Source of the DNA: Choanephora cucurbitarum
Lineage: Eukaryota; Mucoromycota; Mucoromycetes; Mucorales; Choanephoraceae
DNA: 64,000 nucleotides
Direction: 5' to 3'
NCBI GenBank assembly: GCA_025331435.1
Contig: JAIWNI010000046.1
Location: forward strand, 167,212 to 231,211
This document shows, one piece after another, positions 1 to 11,159 of the stretch. Position 1 is the stretch's first letter; every line of letters starts with the position of its first letter. The translations under genes were made by a program, and so were the position numbers. The notes beneath the pieces are model-generated. The model had not been told where the DNA came from. It saw only the letters and a program-made list of their open reading frames with translations, and did no database searches.

Positions 1-478
1 AAATTCACCATCACCGATCGACTTAAAATTTTGTGTAGACCTTCCTTTTATTCATTAAACTATGGCTAGCCAATAAAAACAGCATCTCTCCTCACAAAAA
101 ATGTCCCCAACTCGATTCTTAGTTTTTCATTGTGCTCACACACAGCTGGCAGTGTGCTGGTGAACAGCCACCACACAACTGAGTTTTGATCTGCGCTGTA
201 GTGCATGTGTTCTTCAGATGGCTTTTGTGAATTTAGCCATTTGAACTACAAATACTTGATGAACCAAATTCGAAATTTTTAACAATCCAGACCGGAAACT
301 GTAAGTAAAGTAGTATCAGATATGATCAGCATTAACCTTATGCTTTAGGGCGTTATGACAACGCCTGAATCACCTGACTGTAAGAAGCTTGTGTAACTCA
401 AACTTTGACTTTCAAAAAGAATAAATGGAGTCAGGATTTTCCTCTTATCATGATTCTCTCAAATCAAATTCTTAAATC
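1..478. other. intergenic, no gene seen
   Basis: This AT-rich stretch lies upstream of the first gene. I see no open frame with coding character and no recognisable RNA gene. The last 100 bases should hold the promoter and 5' leader of the gene that starts at 479. Confidence 0.5.
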
Positions 479-2078
479 ATGTCTTCTCGCGACCTAATTG
501 ATCAAGCCAACCAAGCAGAATTTCTGTCTTATCTTCGATACAAAAAAAGAGTATTTGAAGAGGGTATAGTTTCTTTTTGCTTTGTATTACTTTAGCTTGT
601 TGTTTATTTCCTTTGCTTTGTTAGTCGATAATGACACGTCTTCCTCTGGTTCCTCAGTTTCTTTACCACGGGTAAAAAAAATCAAGCCCATCAACTATTT
701 TGGTGGCACTAAGGGCCAAAAGTTATGGAGCCCATCTTCCTCTGTAAGTGTGTAGTTGTGTTTAGTTGTAGGTGGCTATTTATGTATATATGTTTAGTTG
801 ATAATCAATAACAATAACTGGACCGATGAATTGAAGAACTTCAGAAGCAAGAACATCAAGATTGCCGAGAGTTTCAAATACTTGAGTTCAATCCGCTTGT
901 TGTAAGTCAATATTGAACCATACAATCATCCATCTGATTTGGCCTATAGGTCCCTTTCACATGTGTTTCCTGTCAACAAATTTGATCCTACCAAGTGCAT
1001 TAGCACCTATGTTTACAATGATCACAAAAAGGATCTGTTCAATTATGCTTACCAGAGCATTACGTTTCAAAAAGCCTCTACAGATTCTATCATATATTGC
1101 AAAAACTTGGTTGATGTGTGCTACTATATATGCTAATATGTGCCTTAAATGAATATTTTCTTACATCTTTCCATGAACTAAAATAGATGCTTGGAGAAGA
1201 TGAAAATGCTCAAGAAATACCATTTGAGTCTGCCACTCTCATCGACAAGATGATCAAAAGTACAGCTCTTGGGTATGCAAGTACAAGCGTTGCTGCCAAG
1301 GAGAATTCTGAAGCAGCATTTATGCAAAAGCATTTGTTGCCTTTGCTGACAGATGTCTTGAAGAAAAACCTCTCTTCGTCATTTCGCTTTTCACTGTAAA
1401 TCAAAGCAACACACACACACATATATATATATATAACGTATACTCATTTTGCCTGTTTCAATTTTTCTCAAATCATAGACAAGATGTCACAAGTTCATGT
1501 GGCAAATGTAATTCGAAGCCAGATGTCCTGCTGTGCTTTACAGACAGAAAGAGAGAGGTCGACTGCTTCGTTGTAGAAGTGAAGCGACCGAACACGACAA
1601 GCAAATATCAAGTAGAAGATGACTACACAAAGTTGCTCAAGCAACTGAAAAATTCATATGACTACCAGCTCAATTTGGGCATACTAGAACCAACTTGTTT
1701 TGGCCTTCTTTGCGAAGGTAACTTATTACTTTAGACAACCTCATTTACAGCTTTTGAGCTCAAAACACAAATTAGGATTTGCTTGCTCTTTGATAGAAAT
1801 GCTTCTTGTGGAAGATGGTGTGTACCTACCAGTCGTAGTGAGAACCTTTGTCTTGCCGGCTAACTTTTTGGACTTAGTCCATATTCCGCGAGCAGTTGAA
1901 ACATTGAACTATGCATTGGTAAATAGCCATTTACTCTCCGACATGAGTGATACTTACTTGTCATTATTAGGTGAAGATGCAAGAATTTGAAGAAAAGTAC
2001 AAGACTCGCAACAAAAAAGCAAGCCAAAAAAAGAGGGGCATGACGAAGCCATCTTTTATATCAGTGGCACAAAAATAA
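479..2078 (+). CDS. unknown protein with a PD-(D/E)XK-nuclease-like motif
   Basis: Eight exons can be joined: 479-563, 625-743, 798-901, 950-1115, 1187-1395, 1479-1717, 1776-1918 and 1971-2078, giving 390 residues. I do not recognise a named family. Near residue 240 the chain reads CNSKPDVLLCF, and about 15 residues later DCFVVEVKRP. The spacing of P-D and E-x-K resembles the active site of PD-(D/E)XK nuclease-fold proteins. This is a motif match by eye, not a demonstrated domain. The N-terminus is polar and the last exon is very Lys/Arg-rich, which would fit nucleic-acid binding or a nuclear location. Intron 5 (1396-1478) carries an AC/AT microsatellite. The acceptor of intron 6 was placed at 1775 because an earlier AG at 1750 shifts the frame to a stop. 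No in-frame stop or frameshift is seen, so the gene looks intact. From memory, similar proteins occur in many copies in Mucorales, but I could not check this. Confidence 0.65.
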
Positions 2079-2201
2079 AGTCCATTTTTTCTTTGTTTTG
2101 TCTGTAAAAACTAACTGCCTTACACAATTAGCATCACAGCGCTTTACTCTATTAATAGACATACATATACACATATATACATGTATGTATGTACGTATGT
2201 A

Positions 2202-2437
2202 CAGTCAACCAAAGAAAGTTTTGTGGGATTTCAAATTTCGAAACACTTTTGATGAAGGTTCATCCTTTGAACATTGCTATACAAACTCTTTTTATTTCTA
2301 ACAAATTGCAATAAAAAGAACGTTTAAAATGTCTCGCTTAACTCCTGAAACAAGAAGTAAGATTGTTAACATAGTTATGATCGTTGAGAAGACCATGTCC
2401 AAACATGAAATCACACAAAACTTTCTTTGGTTGACTG
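2202..2437 (+). mobile_element. Tc1/mariner internal-deletion derivative (MITE)
   Basis: A 236-bp element starts with CAGTCAACCAAAG and ends with its reverse complement. The first 24 bases of each end match perfectly, and similarity extends to about 39 bases with few mismatches. Both ends are flanked by TA (2200-2201 and 2438-2439), the target duplication of Tc1/mariner elements. Inside, an ATG at 2329 opens a 37-codon frame beginning MSRLTPETRSKIV, which resembles the start of a Tc1-type transposase helix-turn-helix. The frame runs into the right inverted repeat and stops at 2440-2442. The element therefore looks like a transposon that kept both ends and the first codons of its transposase but lost the rest. 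It cannot encode an active enzyme. Confidence 0.8.
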
Positions 2438-2895
2438 TATAAACGAAAAGAGACGACAACAAGATTGCTCATAAAAAGAATCACGAAGTTCAAGAACGCA
2501 GATAAAGGCTCAACACATCGACATGTCTTAGAATTGTAGCTGATACCTATCAGTGTCCAGTGATAACGTGCCTTTACCTTTTCGGTAATTGTTATGCCAG
2601 CGAAATTTGTAATCTAAATTGATCATTCTTTGAATGAAACAGACCTGGCAAACTGATCAAAATCCATTAACCGCCTTTGCACACTCTATCGCTTTGAATG
2701 CGTCCAACTTGGTCTGACTCCTACTAGAAGACTAAAGCGCTTGAGGTTGGCATTAGGAACGGATTGTCAAGCTACATGAGAAAATATTTCAAAAGATTTG
2801 TAAATAAGACAGGTCGATTTGCTCTTGTTTGATAAGTGCTTTTATAAAATATTACGTCACCTTTTTCACTTTATTTGAAATCAGCTTTTCATGTG
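2438..2895. other. intergenic, no gene seen
   Basis: This 458-bp stretch lies between the MITE and the tandem repeats. It has no coding-like frame. Short stretches might be degenerate transposon sequence but cannot be assigned. Confidence 0.35.
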
Positions 2896-4134
2896 TAGTC
2901 TTCTCTCTCTTTGACTCCATCTAGTATGTTCAAACAAGACGAAAATCAAGAAAAAAAAAGCAGCTGTGCCTGTATGGTAGCAGAGTTTCTTTCTGTCTTT
3001 TGTCAGGAAGGCGCCATTCGTGGTGAGAAGTCGTGTTGCTGGGAGGTTTCGCCACTTGACTGGTACATGTCACCGGGTGCGAAAGCACTGCCTAGGTTCT
3101 TACCAGCCATGTCCCTCAACCTTCTTCTGACTTTCCTTGCACGCAGTCTTTGCGCGTTGATATATGGTCAGTCGGGCGCCTGACCCTTCCGCTCTGATGT
3201 GCAGCAAGGCGGGCTTACGTATAGAGTACATGCTATCAAGACCTCAAGATCCCAAGTTATCACAAGAAGAAAGCAGAAGACAGATAAGTATAGATTTACA
3301 CAGCTTAATTGTATCTAGCCTTGCTTAATACTAGTCTTCTCTCTTTGACTCCATCTAGTATGTTCAAACAAGACGAAAATCAAGAAAAAAAAAAGCAGCT
3401 GTGCCTGTATGGTAGCAGAGTTTCTTTCTGTCTTTTGTCAGGAAGGCGCCATTCGTGGTGAGAAGTCGTGTTGCTGGGAGGTTTCGCCACTTGACTGGTA
3501 CATGTCACCGGGTGCGAAAGCACTGCCTAGGTTCTTACCAGCCATGTCCCTCAACCTTCTTCTGACTTTCCTTGCACGCAGTCTTTGCGCGTTGATATAT
3601 GGTCAGTCGGGCGCCTGACCCTTCCGCTCTGATGTGCAGCAAGGCGGGCTTACGTATAGAGTACATGCTATCAAGACCTCAAGATCCCAAGTTATCACAA
3701 GAAGAAAGCAGAAGACAGATAAGTATAGATTTACACAGCTTAATTGTATCTAGCCTTGCTTAATACTAGTCTTCTCTCTTTGACTCCATCTAGTATGTTC
3801 AAACAAGACGAAAATCAAGAAAAAAAAAAGCAGCTGTGCCTGTATGGTAGCAGAGTTTCTTTCTGTCTTTTGTCAGGAAGGCGCCATTCGTGGTGAGAAG
3901 TCGTGTTGCTGGGAGGTTTCGCCACTTGACTGGTACATGTCACCGGGTGCGAAAGCACTGCCTAGGTTCTTACCAGCCATGTCCCTCAACCTTCTTCTGA
4001 CTTTCCTTGCACGCAGTCTTTGCGCGTTGATATATGGTCAGTCGGGCGCCTGACCCTTCCGCTCTGATGTGCAGCAAGGCGGGCTTACGTATAGAGTACA
4101 TGCTATCAAGACCTCAAGATCCCAAGTTATCACA
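2896..4134. repeat. 435-bp tandem repeat, 2.8 near-identical copies
   Basis: Three copies begin at 2896, 3332 and 3767 with the motif TAGTCTTCTCTCT. The third is cut off at about 4134, just after CCCAAGTTATCACA. The copies differ only in a CT dinucleotide and in the length of one A-run, so the amplification is recent. The unit is more GC-rich than its surroundings. Each copy holds a 69-codon plus-strand frame (2974, 3409, 3844) that is not protein-like. On the minus strand there is a 50-odd-codon open stretch rich in Arg/Lys containing GKNLGSAFAPGDMYQSSGE. I cannot place either peptide. The unit could be a fragment of a transposon or a repeated non-coding transcript. Confidence 0.9.
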
Positions 4135-5860
4135 CGAACAAGTTGGTATGAAACTCCTTGGTTATGTCCTTTGACTTGCAAGATAGCAGCTTTTTTCAAA
4201 GTATATAACTGAATCCAAGACGTTCTAAACAATCATAGAAAGCCAATCATTCTGGCGGTCGAGTCTGTAGTGAACTACATAACTATGGATACCTATATTA
4301 TTTACTTAGCCAATCAAATCCCTCTTTCAATATAATGATGATTATTCTTTATGCTTCCAATTTCGAGTCTGACATCGAAAGGCTGTCCAAGTTAGTATTC
4401 TCGCCACACCTTAGATGCGTACTTTGAACTATCGAAGGAATCATGTCAATATACGATCAACAATAATCGAGATATTATAAATCATCCTAACTTTCGAAAA
4501 GTATAAATAGAGAGATAATTTAGAAGTAAGATTAGATTAGCTTCACTACTTTTGTATTGGAATAAACCCTTTTATTATTATTATTTTTTATCTGTCAAAC
4601 AGTACATTCATTATCAAAAGGAATCTGTGTAATTTTGGTATTCAACAAGACATGTTGTAGATGATAAAGTATGGCATACTCTATGAACAGAGGCCAGACA
4701 TATCTCGCAGTGTTGAATAGAATTGTAACAACAACGGTATGGATCGTCCCTATCCAAGCACCATAGCCCAATGTCATCTCTCTAAATATATAACAAGAGC
4801 ATGTTTGACAAGTGGTTTATGGCTGGTGTTGGCTTTTTATTTTATGCAGCAGAAAAGATGATTTAAGTTAAGACAAATCCACCTTGGTTCAATAGACAGT
4901 AAAGGGCTGTGTCCGCTTATGCTTACATTCAACTTTGTGGGAAGATCAAAGAATCTCTCTACGCATTGATAGCTAAAGACCCCCCCCCACGCACACACAC
5001 ATTTTTTCTTTGAGTTGCGTTCGAGAGAGTAATAAGATTGCATTTGGTAGGCCATCAACGTTTGTTGATCTAAACCCTACAGTACAGCAAACTGTTAGCA
5101 TGCAAATTGGCTGTGATGTTTTTAGGTAGAGAAAGATAGATCTAAGGTGTAATAATAAAGAGACAGTAAGAAGTACAACGAGATGAAGTTTACATAGATA
5201 CAAATACAGCAATTATTTATATGTTTTCAATAAAGACATTGATGTAATTTCACATCATAAAGTTTGTACTAAATCAGTGTACTTCTTTACTTGTAACACT
5301 ATGTGGTATCATCATCTCTTGTCCTGAGGACTTATGTTACTAAATAATGTGATGCCATCTCTTTAGTCTAGTTCTTGAGTGTGAACTTTATTGACTTTAA
5401 TTGGCAAGGATTTAGAACTTCTATTTTATTTCTGACGTTATATCTGATATGACTTATTTGGTCTTTCACGTAACCTTATTGTCATTGTTGAGATTAAATG
5501 TGCTCGCTGCATCAAAACCAGTATTTCGTATAAACTGTTATTAGAAAAGCAGACAGTTTTGGCTATATGTTTATATAAAGCATTCGTTGTCCATTTGCGA
5601 GTTAACCATAAATCTGCCTCACGATTAATTCATCAAATTAGGCACAAAAGCAATTCTAGATTGCGGCTTTAGATTTACAAATATTGCCTTACCATTTTAC
5701 TGAATGTCCCGCAATGAATATTTTTTATTGTCAAGTGCTTCAAATAATAAAGCAGAGATGATATCGCAAATATTGCTGCATAAGATATAAAGATGAGCTG
5801 GTAGACGGAGATGAATCAATAAAAGGAAAGCATGATATTCTATGCCCAATTTGTTAATGT
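4135..5860. other. long gene-free stretch
   Basis: This is AT-rich sequence with many stops in all frames. A C10 run followed by CACACACACA lies near 4980. Minus-strand frames of 60-79 codons (4595-4777, 4837-5212) lack exon signals and compositional support, so I do not call them genes. Confidence 0.4.
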
Positions 5861-6016
5861 GCGGGGCGGTGGTGTGTGGTCGGTGTGTGGTCGGTGTGTG
5901 GGGGGTGGGGGGTGTGGGGTGTGTGTGTGTGTGTGTGGGGGGGGGGGGGGTTGCCAGGATTGAAACCGCAGGCGACGACGGCCGTAAGCGAGCGTAGCGA
6001 GTAGGTCGGCTAGTAT
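5861..6016. repeat. G-rich GT/GGTCGGTGTGTG repeat joined to a CpG-rich block
   Basis: From 5861 to 5950 the plus strand is almost only G and T, built of GGTCGGTGTGTG units, then GT repeats, then a run of more than ten G. It is followed directly by a CpG-dense block (5951-6016) containing GACGACGGCCGTAAGCG and ending GGTCGGCTAGT. The rest of the region is AT-rich, so this is a sharp compositional island. The terminal CTAG-T resembles the 3' end of Helitron elements (CTRR followed by T). A convincing terminal hairpin was not found, only a 4-bp GCCG/CGGC pair, so that reading stays speculative. Confidence 0.7.
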
Positions 6017-6488
6017 ATCTTACTTAAAGTTGAGACAATTTTGAGATTGATATCAAGACAATTTTAGATACAAGATGTTTGCAGAAGAGTTTCAATTCAT
6101 ATCAAGACACCATAATCAACATTATAGTATCTGTCGATGATTGAAAGCTTATCCATGCATTAGCTGTTGATTATTCAGTATGATTACCTCCCTCTTAGCC
6201 AAACGCACTTTCTTTTAAATGACATCAACAAATTATACCCGAAAAGATCAAACTGCTCATCACTACCCAAATCAAATAGAAGGGCCATAGATAGACCTTT
6301 CAGCCTTATTGTCACGCAAAGCATTTTATCGTCAAATCAGAACGAATAGATACGCTAATTGAGCTCAATACCCGCAAGCGCTCTTTTCTTCATACCCTTT
6401 GTGAATCGTCTCTTTCACTACGAATAAGTCAAAATTTGATTCGTTGACCAGAAGACTGGACTTTTATTTTATATATAGATAAATATGC
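6017..6488. other. intergenic, 3' flank of the BAR gene
   Basis: No gene is seen in this 472-bp stretch. One 60-codon frame at 6167-6349 looks random in composition. Confidence 0.4.
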
Positions 6489-7651
6489 TTAAACACGACT
6501 GTTTCTGTACAAAGATTCTTGAGTCACTTGGATTTCATCCAATTCAGGTGCAAGATCAGACAAAAGTTCTTGAGCTTCTTTAAAGTATTGTAACTGAGCT
6601 TGTACCAAATCGGCCAAATTTCTAAAGGGCTCAGGCTATTTTTATATGTTAGCAAAATCCATCATTTTCTCTTGCTCAATTGCCAACTTACATTCTCAAG
6701 AGCAGCTTTCATCAAATTGGTAGCTTCTTCAACAGCAGCAACGAATTGATCTTCAGCTTGTTCAACCTCCAAGCGAGCAGCTTCAGACTTTTCAGGGCGA
6801 GCAGATCGATATTTGGCCTTACAGGCATCTAACGATAAACGAATAGATTGAACATTGCGGCGTGCCTTCAGAGCCTGCTCGATACTGGAATTCAATGTAG
6901 TCTGAACGGGCTTATTGAACTTTTCAACGATAGCTTTATCCATCTTGACTCGAGCATCAGCTACTTTTTCTGTAATAGTGGCGTATTTGAATAAGGCAGT
7001 ACCCAAAGGTTCGTCCACACCTACAGCCTCTGAACCTTGGGCAGCTACACGTGAAAGACCATGTAACAATGTCTTTGGTTCTTCACGACTGACTTCGTTT
7101 GCTGTATTGGCACGGTCAGCAGCAGGTGTAGTTAAGGCAAGCTGTTGAAGTTCTCGAGTGACAGTGTTGGTCATGCCAATCAGAGATTGTTGAATTTGAA
7201 CAGGATAGTCATATGAGGAATTATCAAAGGTACGAGAGATCTTGAGCATGTTGAGTTGAGCGTTGCGAAGAGCATCTACACGCTAACAGGCAATTTAATC
7301 TTCTATGCACTTAACACGTCTACTTTTCGTTTTTACCTTTTCCAAATCCTTGTATTCTTGAGGTAATTCTGTTACATTTTCAGCTGTACCAAGCTTTTCT
7401 TGAGCATACTGTTTTGAAGATGTCAGGAAAGATCAACCAGATGTAATTATGAGTTAACTTACTTGTCTGACTTGGCCAAGACCTTTGTTCAGTTTCTGGG
7501 CAAAAGGATTGAAGCGAGAGCCCAAGTTGGCAAACCCATCCAGTGTGTTGTTCAAGAGAGCATTGGCATTAAGTGATTGATTAGCAGGAGCTTGTGGAGT
7601 AGGCTGAGGTTCAGCATCAACTACTTTAAGACCATCGTTTGTTTGAGACAT
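6489..7651 (-). CDS. GVP36: Gvp36-like BAR-domain protein
   Basis: Four exons on the minus strand (7463-7651, 7337-7408, 6692-7282, 6489-6635) give 332 residues. The product resembles yeast Gvp36, a BAR protein of Golgi vesicles that binds curved membranes and is needed for endocytosis and stress survival. Family hallmarks are QEKLG near residue 65, then ELPQEYKDLEKRVD, then a conserved block around NSSYDYPVQIQQSL. The rest is long amphipathic helix, as expected for a BAR dimer. The first 60 residues are Pro/Gln/Asn-rich and probably disordered. The start is the first ATG after an A-rich leader. All introns are 54-72 nt with GTAAG/GTAAA donors. No defects are seen. Assignment to the family is firm; one-to-one orthology with GVP36 is inferred. 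Confidence 0.87.
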
Positions 7652-9161
7652 TGTTTAATAGTTAAAAAAAAAAGCGAAGAAAAGTAAATTTAGCGCCAGA
7701 ATAAATAAAATACCAAGACTTTTTCTCGAGTGTTAAACTGTTTCTCACAGAGTCACTTATGAAGCTATTCTATCAGAGCTTCTTTAGATTCACTTACCAC
7801 AAAAGTATGAACATCATGCACTTCAAAAATTTATGTTGTTGAAGTCAACTTGGATCAGGAATGATATGCATAAACACATACACACAGACATCGAGCTGAC
7901 TTGTTATGGGCGCAAACAGCCAATCAAATGCATTTTATATCAATCACTTTCAAAGGACAAAAGGGTTTGGGTATTCACAAGTGAATTTATTTTACTATCT
8001 TACAAGTTCTCGATCTCGTTGAAGAAACCCTGAAGCACTTTAGTGAATACAATTTTAGCGAGTTCGTACTTATTTTGAAGAAAACTTGATTTATAGTGTA
8101 GCATGATTACGAACTTTATTTAGGTAGCAGTAGAGTTGGTCGAACAAAACTAACATTGCACAAATGAAGTTGTTTGAAATAGAGATGGGCAGAGTATTTT
8201 TTCTTTGCATAACACAGAAGGGAACAACTGATCTTGAAGATCAGACTGAAGACAGACAGTCAGTATAAGATCAAGTGCGAGTTGTCTCGAAAGGAAGGAC
8301 TTGAACGTTGTGACAAGAAACGAAAAAACAAGAATTAAGCATAACCTATTTTCTATAGGATTTCTAAGTTTTGAAGTTTGAAAAGCTGTTCCAAGGTGCA
8401 AAAGCCTAGCGACTATGTTCTGAGTATCTGCAGAAAATGGCTGTATATATATATATATATATTAAAAGGTATAAAATAACATGCTCCATAAACGAGAGGT
8501 AGAAATTAGGCAGTGTAGAGCTGGTTGGATTTACCAAGCATCTTCTTTTTGAAGGTCGAAGCGTTCTTTGCAGTGATTGAGATCGAATATGTTAGCGACT
8601 TGATTTGAGCAATAGATATAGTCTTAAAATCATCTTCGCCAAAGAGCTATTGACCACTATCAAAATATTACAGTAACTTGACGAAAAAGAGCACACATTT
8701 CGCATTCCTTCATCGGTGTCAAGACCTTTGGCCTTCAGATTTTGTAGTTGGCTTGTATTAATCAGACAAGGCCAAGCATCGCTGATGAAAATTTGGGGGA
8801 AGCAAACGATATTAGCATTCCCATACCTGGAATTTATAACAGAACTACCTTTAGAGAATCCTTCATTTTTTTTTACAGTGTACAAAGACTAAAACAGCGC
8901 ATTCGGATATGCGAAATGAGAATGCTTATATCATCCGCTTCCCCCCAACTATTTATCAGTGACAGCAACGAGAAATCAGAAGGATTAAAGTAAGTATTTG
9001 ACGCTCATGTCTTGATGCAACATAACAAATTTGGCAATATCTTTGATTTGGTTGTTAAAAAGAACTCATATAGGCAACCTCGCACTGATGCCAATTAAAC
9101 AATAATCTGGTACTTGGGTTAGTTTTAGTCTATTTCGCGCTTGTTTGTTTTTTGTGTCAAC
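7652..9161. other. intergenic, no gene seen
   Basis: About 1.5 kb of AT-rich sequence. It contains a short TA microsatellite near 8443-8462. Minus-strand frames at 8150-8401 and 8592-8885 show no protein-like pattern and no plausible splice partners. Confidence 0.4.
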
Positions 9162-9374
9162 ATGACTATAATATATGAAGATGAGGAGAAATATACCAAA
9201 GTAAAAGAAGTTATGCTCCCGCTGATATCAAAAAAATATGAAAATGGCAAGTCCTATGTGGACTTCTATTGGAGCTTACTTGGAATGACCACAGATTTAG
9301 TTGAAATGACTATCACATGTGGCATTGATTTGCTCAAAAGAGAGTTAACTTTGACTCTCGTCCTGATAGCTTAA
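9162..9374 (+). CDS. possible small hypothetical protein
   Basis: A 70-codon frame starts with MTIIYEDEEKYTKVKEVM and is charged in its first half and hydrophobic near its end (TLTLVLIA). A stop follows directly, then an AT-rich 3' flank. I know no family for it. It may be a real small gene, the remnant of a larger one, or chance. No neighbouring exon with a matching frame was found. Confidence 0.25.
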   Translation: MTIIYEDEEKYTKVKEVMLPLISKKYENGKSYVDFYWSLLGMTTDLVEMTITCGIDLLKRELTLTLVLIA

Positions 9375-10146
9375 AAAATTACAATTTTTATTGGAACAAA
9401 TGAGTACAATTACCTAAAGGAAAAAGAGAAAAAAAGAATGAAAACTTAACTAAATACATCACATCAATAGATCGACTAAGATAGTATTCATAGCCCTCTT
9501 AATAGAACAGCTCAAATATGCATTTGAAATAAGGGTAATGGTATATTAAGCTTATAAAATATATTGAAACTCAGTTATGGTACGGGTGTGTCCTGATATA
9601 AAGGATTTAAGGTCGTGGTATATATCCCGTCTGTTCCTTGAGGCCTTAGTAAAGCTACTAACAGCCTCAAAATGTACTCAATAGCCTTCATTACCAATTG
9701 AATCTAAATAACATACCTATTAATTAGTAACTTATACAGTAACGTACATACTATACTAGTCTTACAATCCGTTAAAGAACAAAAAAAAAAAGAGAGAAAG
9801 AGAGAATGTACGTGTTTGTATGCGCGTATGCTCGTGTTCGCGCGGGCGTGTGTATGTGTGTTTCCTTTTTATAACCAGTTCTCTGGATCTGAAAGACATG
9901 CACCATGTTGCAAGCTATAAGTAAATACATTATTAATTACAAAAAAAATGAAAGGGGTTTGTTTGGATAGTCAAAGCAGTAAACAAAAACAGAGAAGAAA
10001 AAATTGTAAATGAATGAGAAGGAATGAGCGCTTACATCAAAAACGAGGATCAAGCAACTCATTTTTCTTCTTGAATTTATTGTAAGGGTAGAGAACCCAA
10101 ATCAACTATCTTTTATTCGAGGTAATATAATCAGAAAAAAAAAAGG
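9375..10146. other. intergenic, no gene seen
   Basis: AT-rich sequence with a purine-rich and GT-rich simple stretch near 9781-9870. No coding frame is apparent. Its right end is the promoter region of the small secreted protein. Confidence 0.4.
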
Positions 10147-10155
10147 TATATAAAG
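10147..10155 (+). promoter_or_regulatory. TATA box of the small secreted protein gene
   Basis: TATATAAAG lies 64 bp upstream of the ATG at 10220. It is followed by a pyrimidine-rich leader (TTCTCTATCAACTTCTCTC) of the kind seen before highly expressed fungal genes. Confidence 0.6.
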
Positions 10156-10219
10156 TAGCCTTTTGTCGATACATCCTGTTTTTCTATATTCTCTATCAAC
10201 TTCTCTCTTAGTCATCAAA

Positions 10220-10480
10220 ATGGTTCGCACTACTCTCTTCATCTCTGCTATCTTCGCTATGGTCGCTTTTGTTGCCGCTGTTCCCGGTGACGCTGCTCTT
10301 CTTCAAGACGTCGACATCACAGATGTCAATGTCCTCAGTCCCAACAATATTCTTGGCGCTGACAAGAGTAAGTTTTTGCTACTATGTGCTGTATGCATGA
10401 TATACTAACTGCTTCATATAGCTATTAAATCTGGCAATGGCAACAAAATAATTAACAAAGATGACCACTCCGATTGCTAA
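10220..10480 (+). CDS. small secreted protein, 68 aa
   Basis: Two exons (10220-10367 and 10422-10480) join to 68 residues. The first 20 residues, MVRTTLFISAIFAMVAFVAA, form a clear signal peptide with a likely cleavage site near VAAVPG. The mature part is about 47 residues, acidic with an Asn-rich centre (LSPNNILG), and ends DDHSDC with a single cysteine. The intron has a good branch site (TACTAAC at 10402-10408) and a TATAG acceptor. A strong TATA box lies upstream. No known family is recognised. It could be a cell-wall peptide, a signalling peptide or an effector-like protein. Only secretion is supported by the sequence. Confidence 0.75.
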
Positions 10481-11159
10481 ACACGCTTCTATCCTTAATC
10501 ATGTTATCGAATTCCCAAAATAAAATAACTATTTGTTACCTTTAAAACCATCTTTGCAATGCACTCAGTTAGTGCCTAGTTTTATCCACTGATATAGTAG
10601 TTTCTTCAAAAGTGCTTTGTTTCGAGCCTTGTTGATTCGATAACTGTTTTGTACTGGCTTGAATGATAAGCATCAACTGGATTATGTAAAAAAATGGGCT
10701 ATTGCTACCTCTACTCTGACTACTCTGCCTGTTCCATGTGAGCATCCTAATTGCTTACTTGTTCAGAAATAAATCCCCCACACTATTTTATGCCTTAGCC
10801 TATATAATAGTTGCAGACTTTGAAAGCTTTGAGTGCCTGAGGATTATGTGTCTGATTGATTTTGCATTTCAAATTAGTGTCTACTTGTAAGAAACAATAA
10901 AAACATAATGAAGATGAGATCAATATTTACAAGCGAGAGCAAGTATGATGCGTAGAGTAGATAAGAGACTTGCTATCACTTATTTGACATTGAGCTGCCA
11001 TCATAAAAGTACACAAACTACCATAGTAGATGACGCCCCTTTTTAGAGACATTCAAATAGTATTATTTTTCATGAATATATCTTTTATAAAGAAAACTGT
11101 AATGCTCATCACTTCTTTTATGACTCCTAAGATAAAGCAAAATAATGACTGATGCCTAA
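10481..11159. other. intergenic, no gene seen
   Basis: This is AT-rich sequence between the small secreted gene and the left arm of the inverted repeat. No coding frame or structured element is recognised. Confidence 0.4.

Noticed and set aside
2974..4053. Three identical 69-codon plus-strand frames (MVAEFLSVFCQEG...)
   Set aside because: They are simply the same frame in three copies of the tandem unit, with atypical composition and no family. Kept as part of the repeat, not as genes.
2896..4134. Tandem units as a CRISPR array or LTR pair
   Set aside because: The units are 435 bp and contiguous with no spacers, and no TG...CA ends or reverse transcriptase are associated.
4595..4777. 60-codon minus-strand frame starting MTLGYGAWIGTIHTVV, hydrophobic
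   Set aside because: It looks membrane-like, but there is no homology I can name, no splice partner and the region is otherwise gene-free. Chance frames of this size are expected.
6915..7148. 77-codon plus-strand frame opposite the BAR gene
   Set aside because: It is an antisense shadow of a conserved exon.
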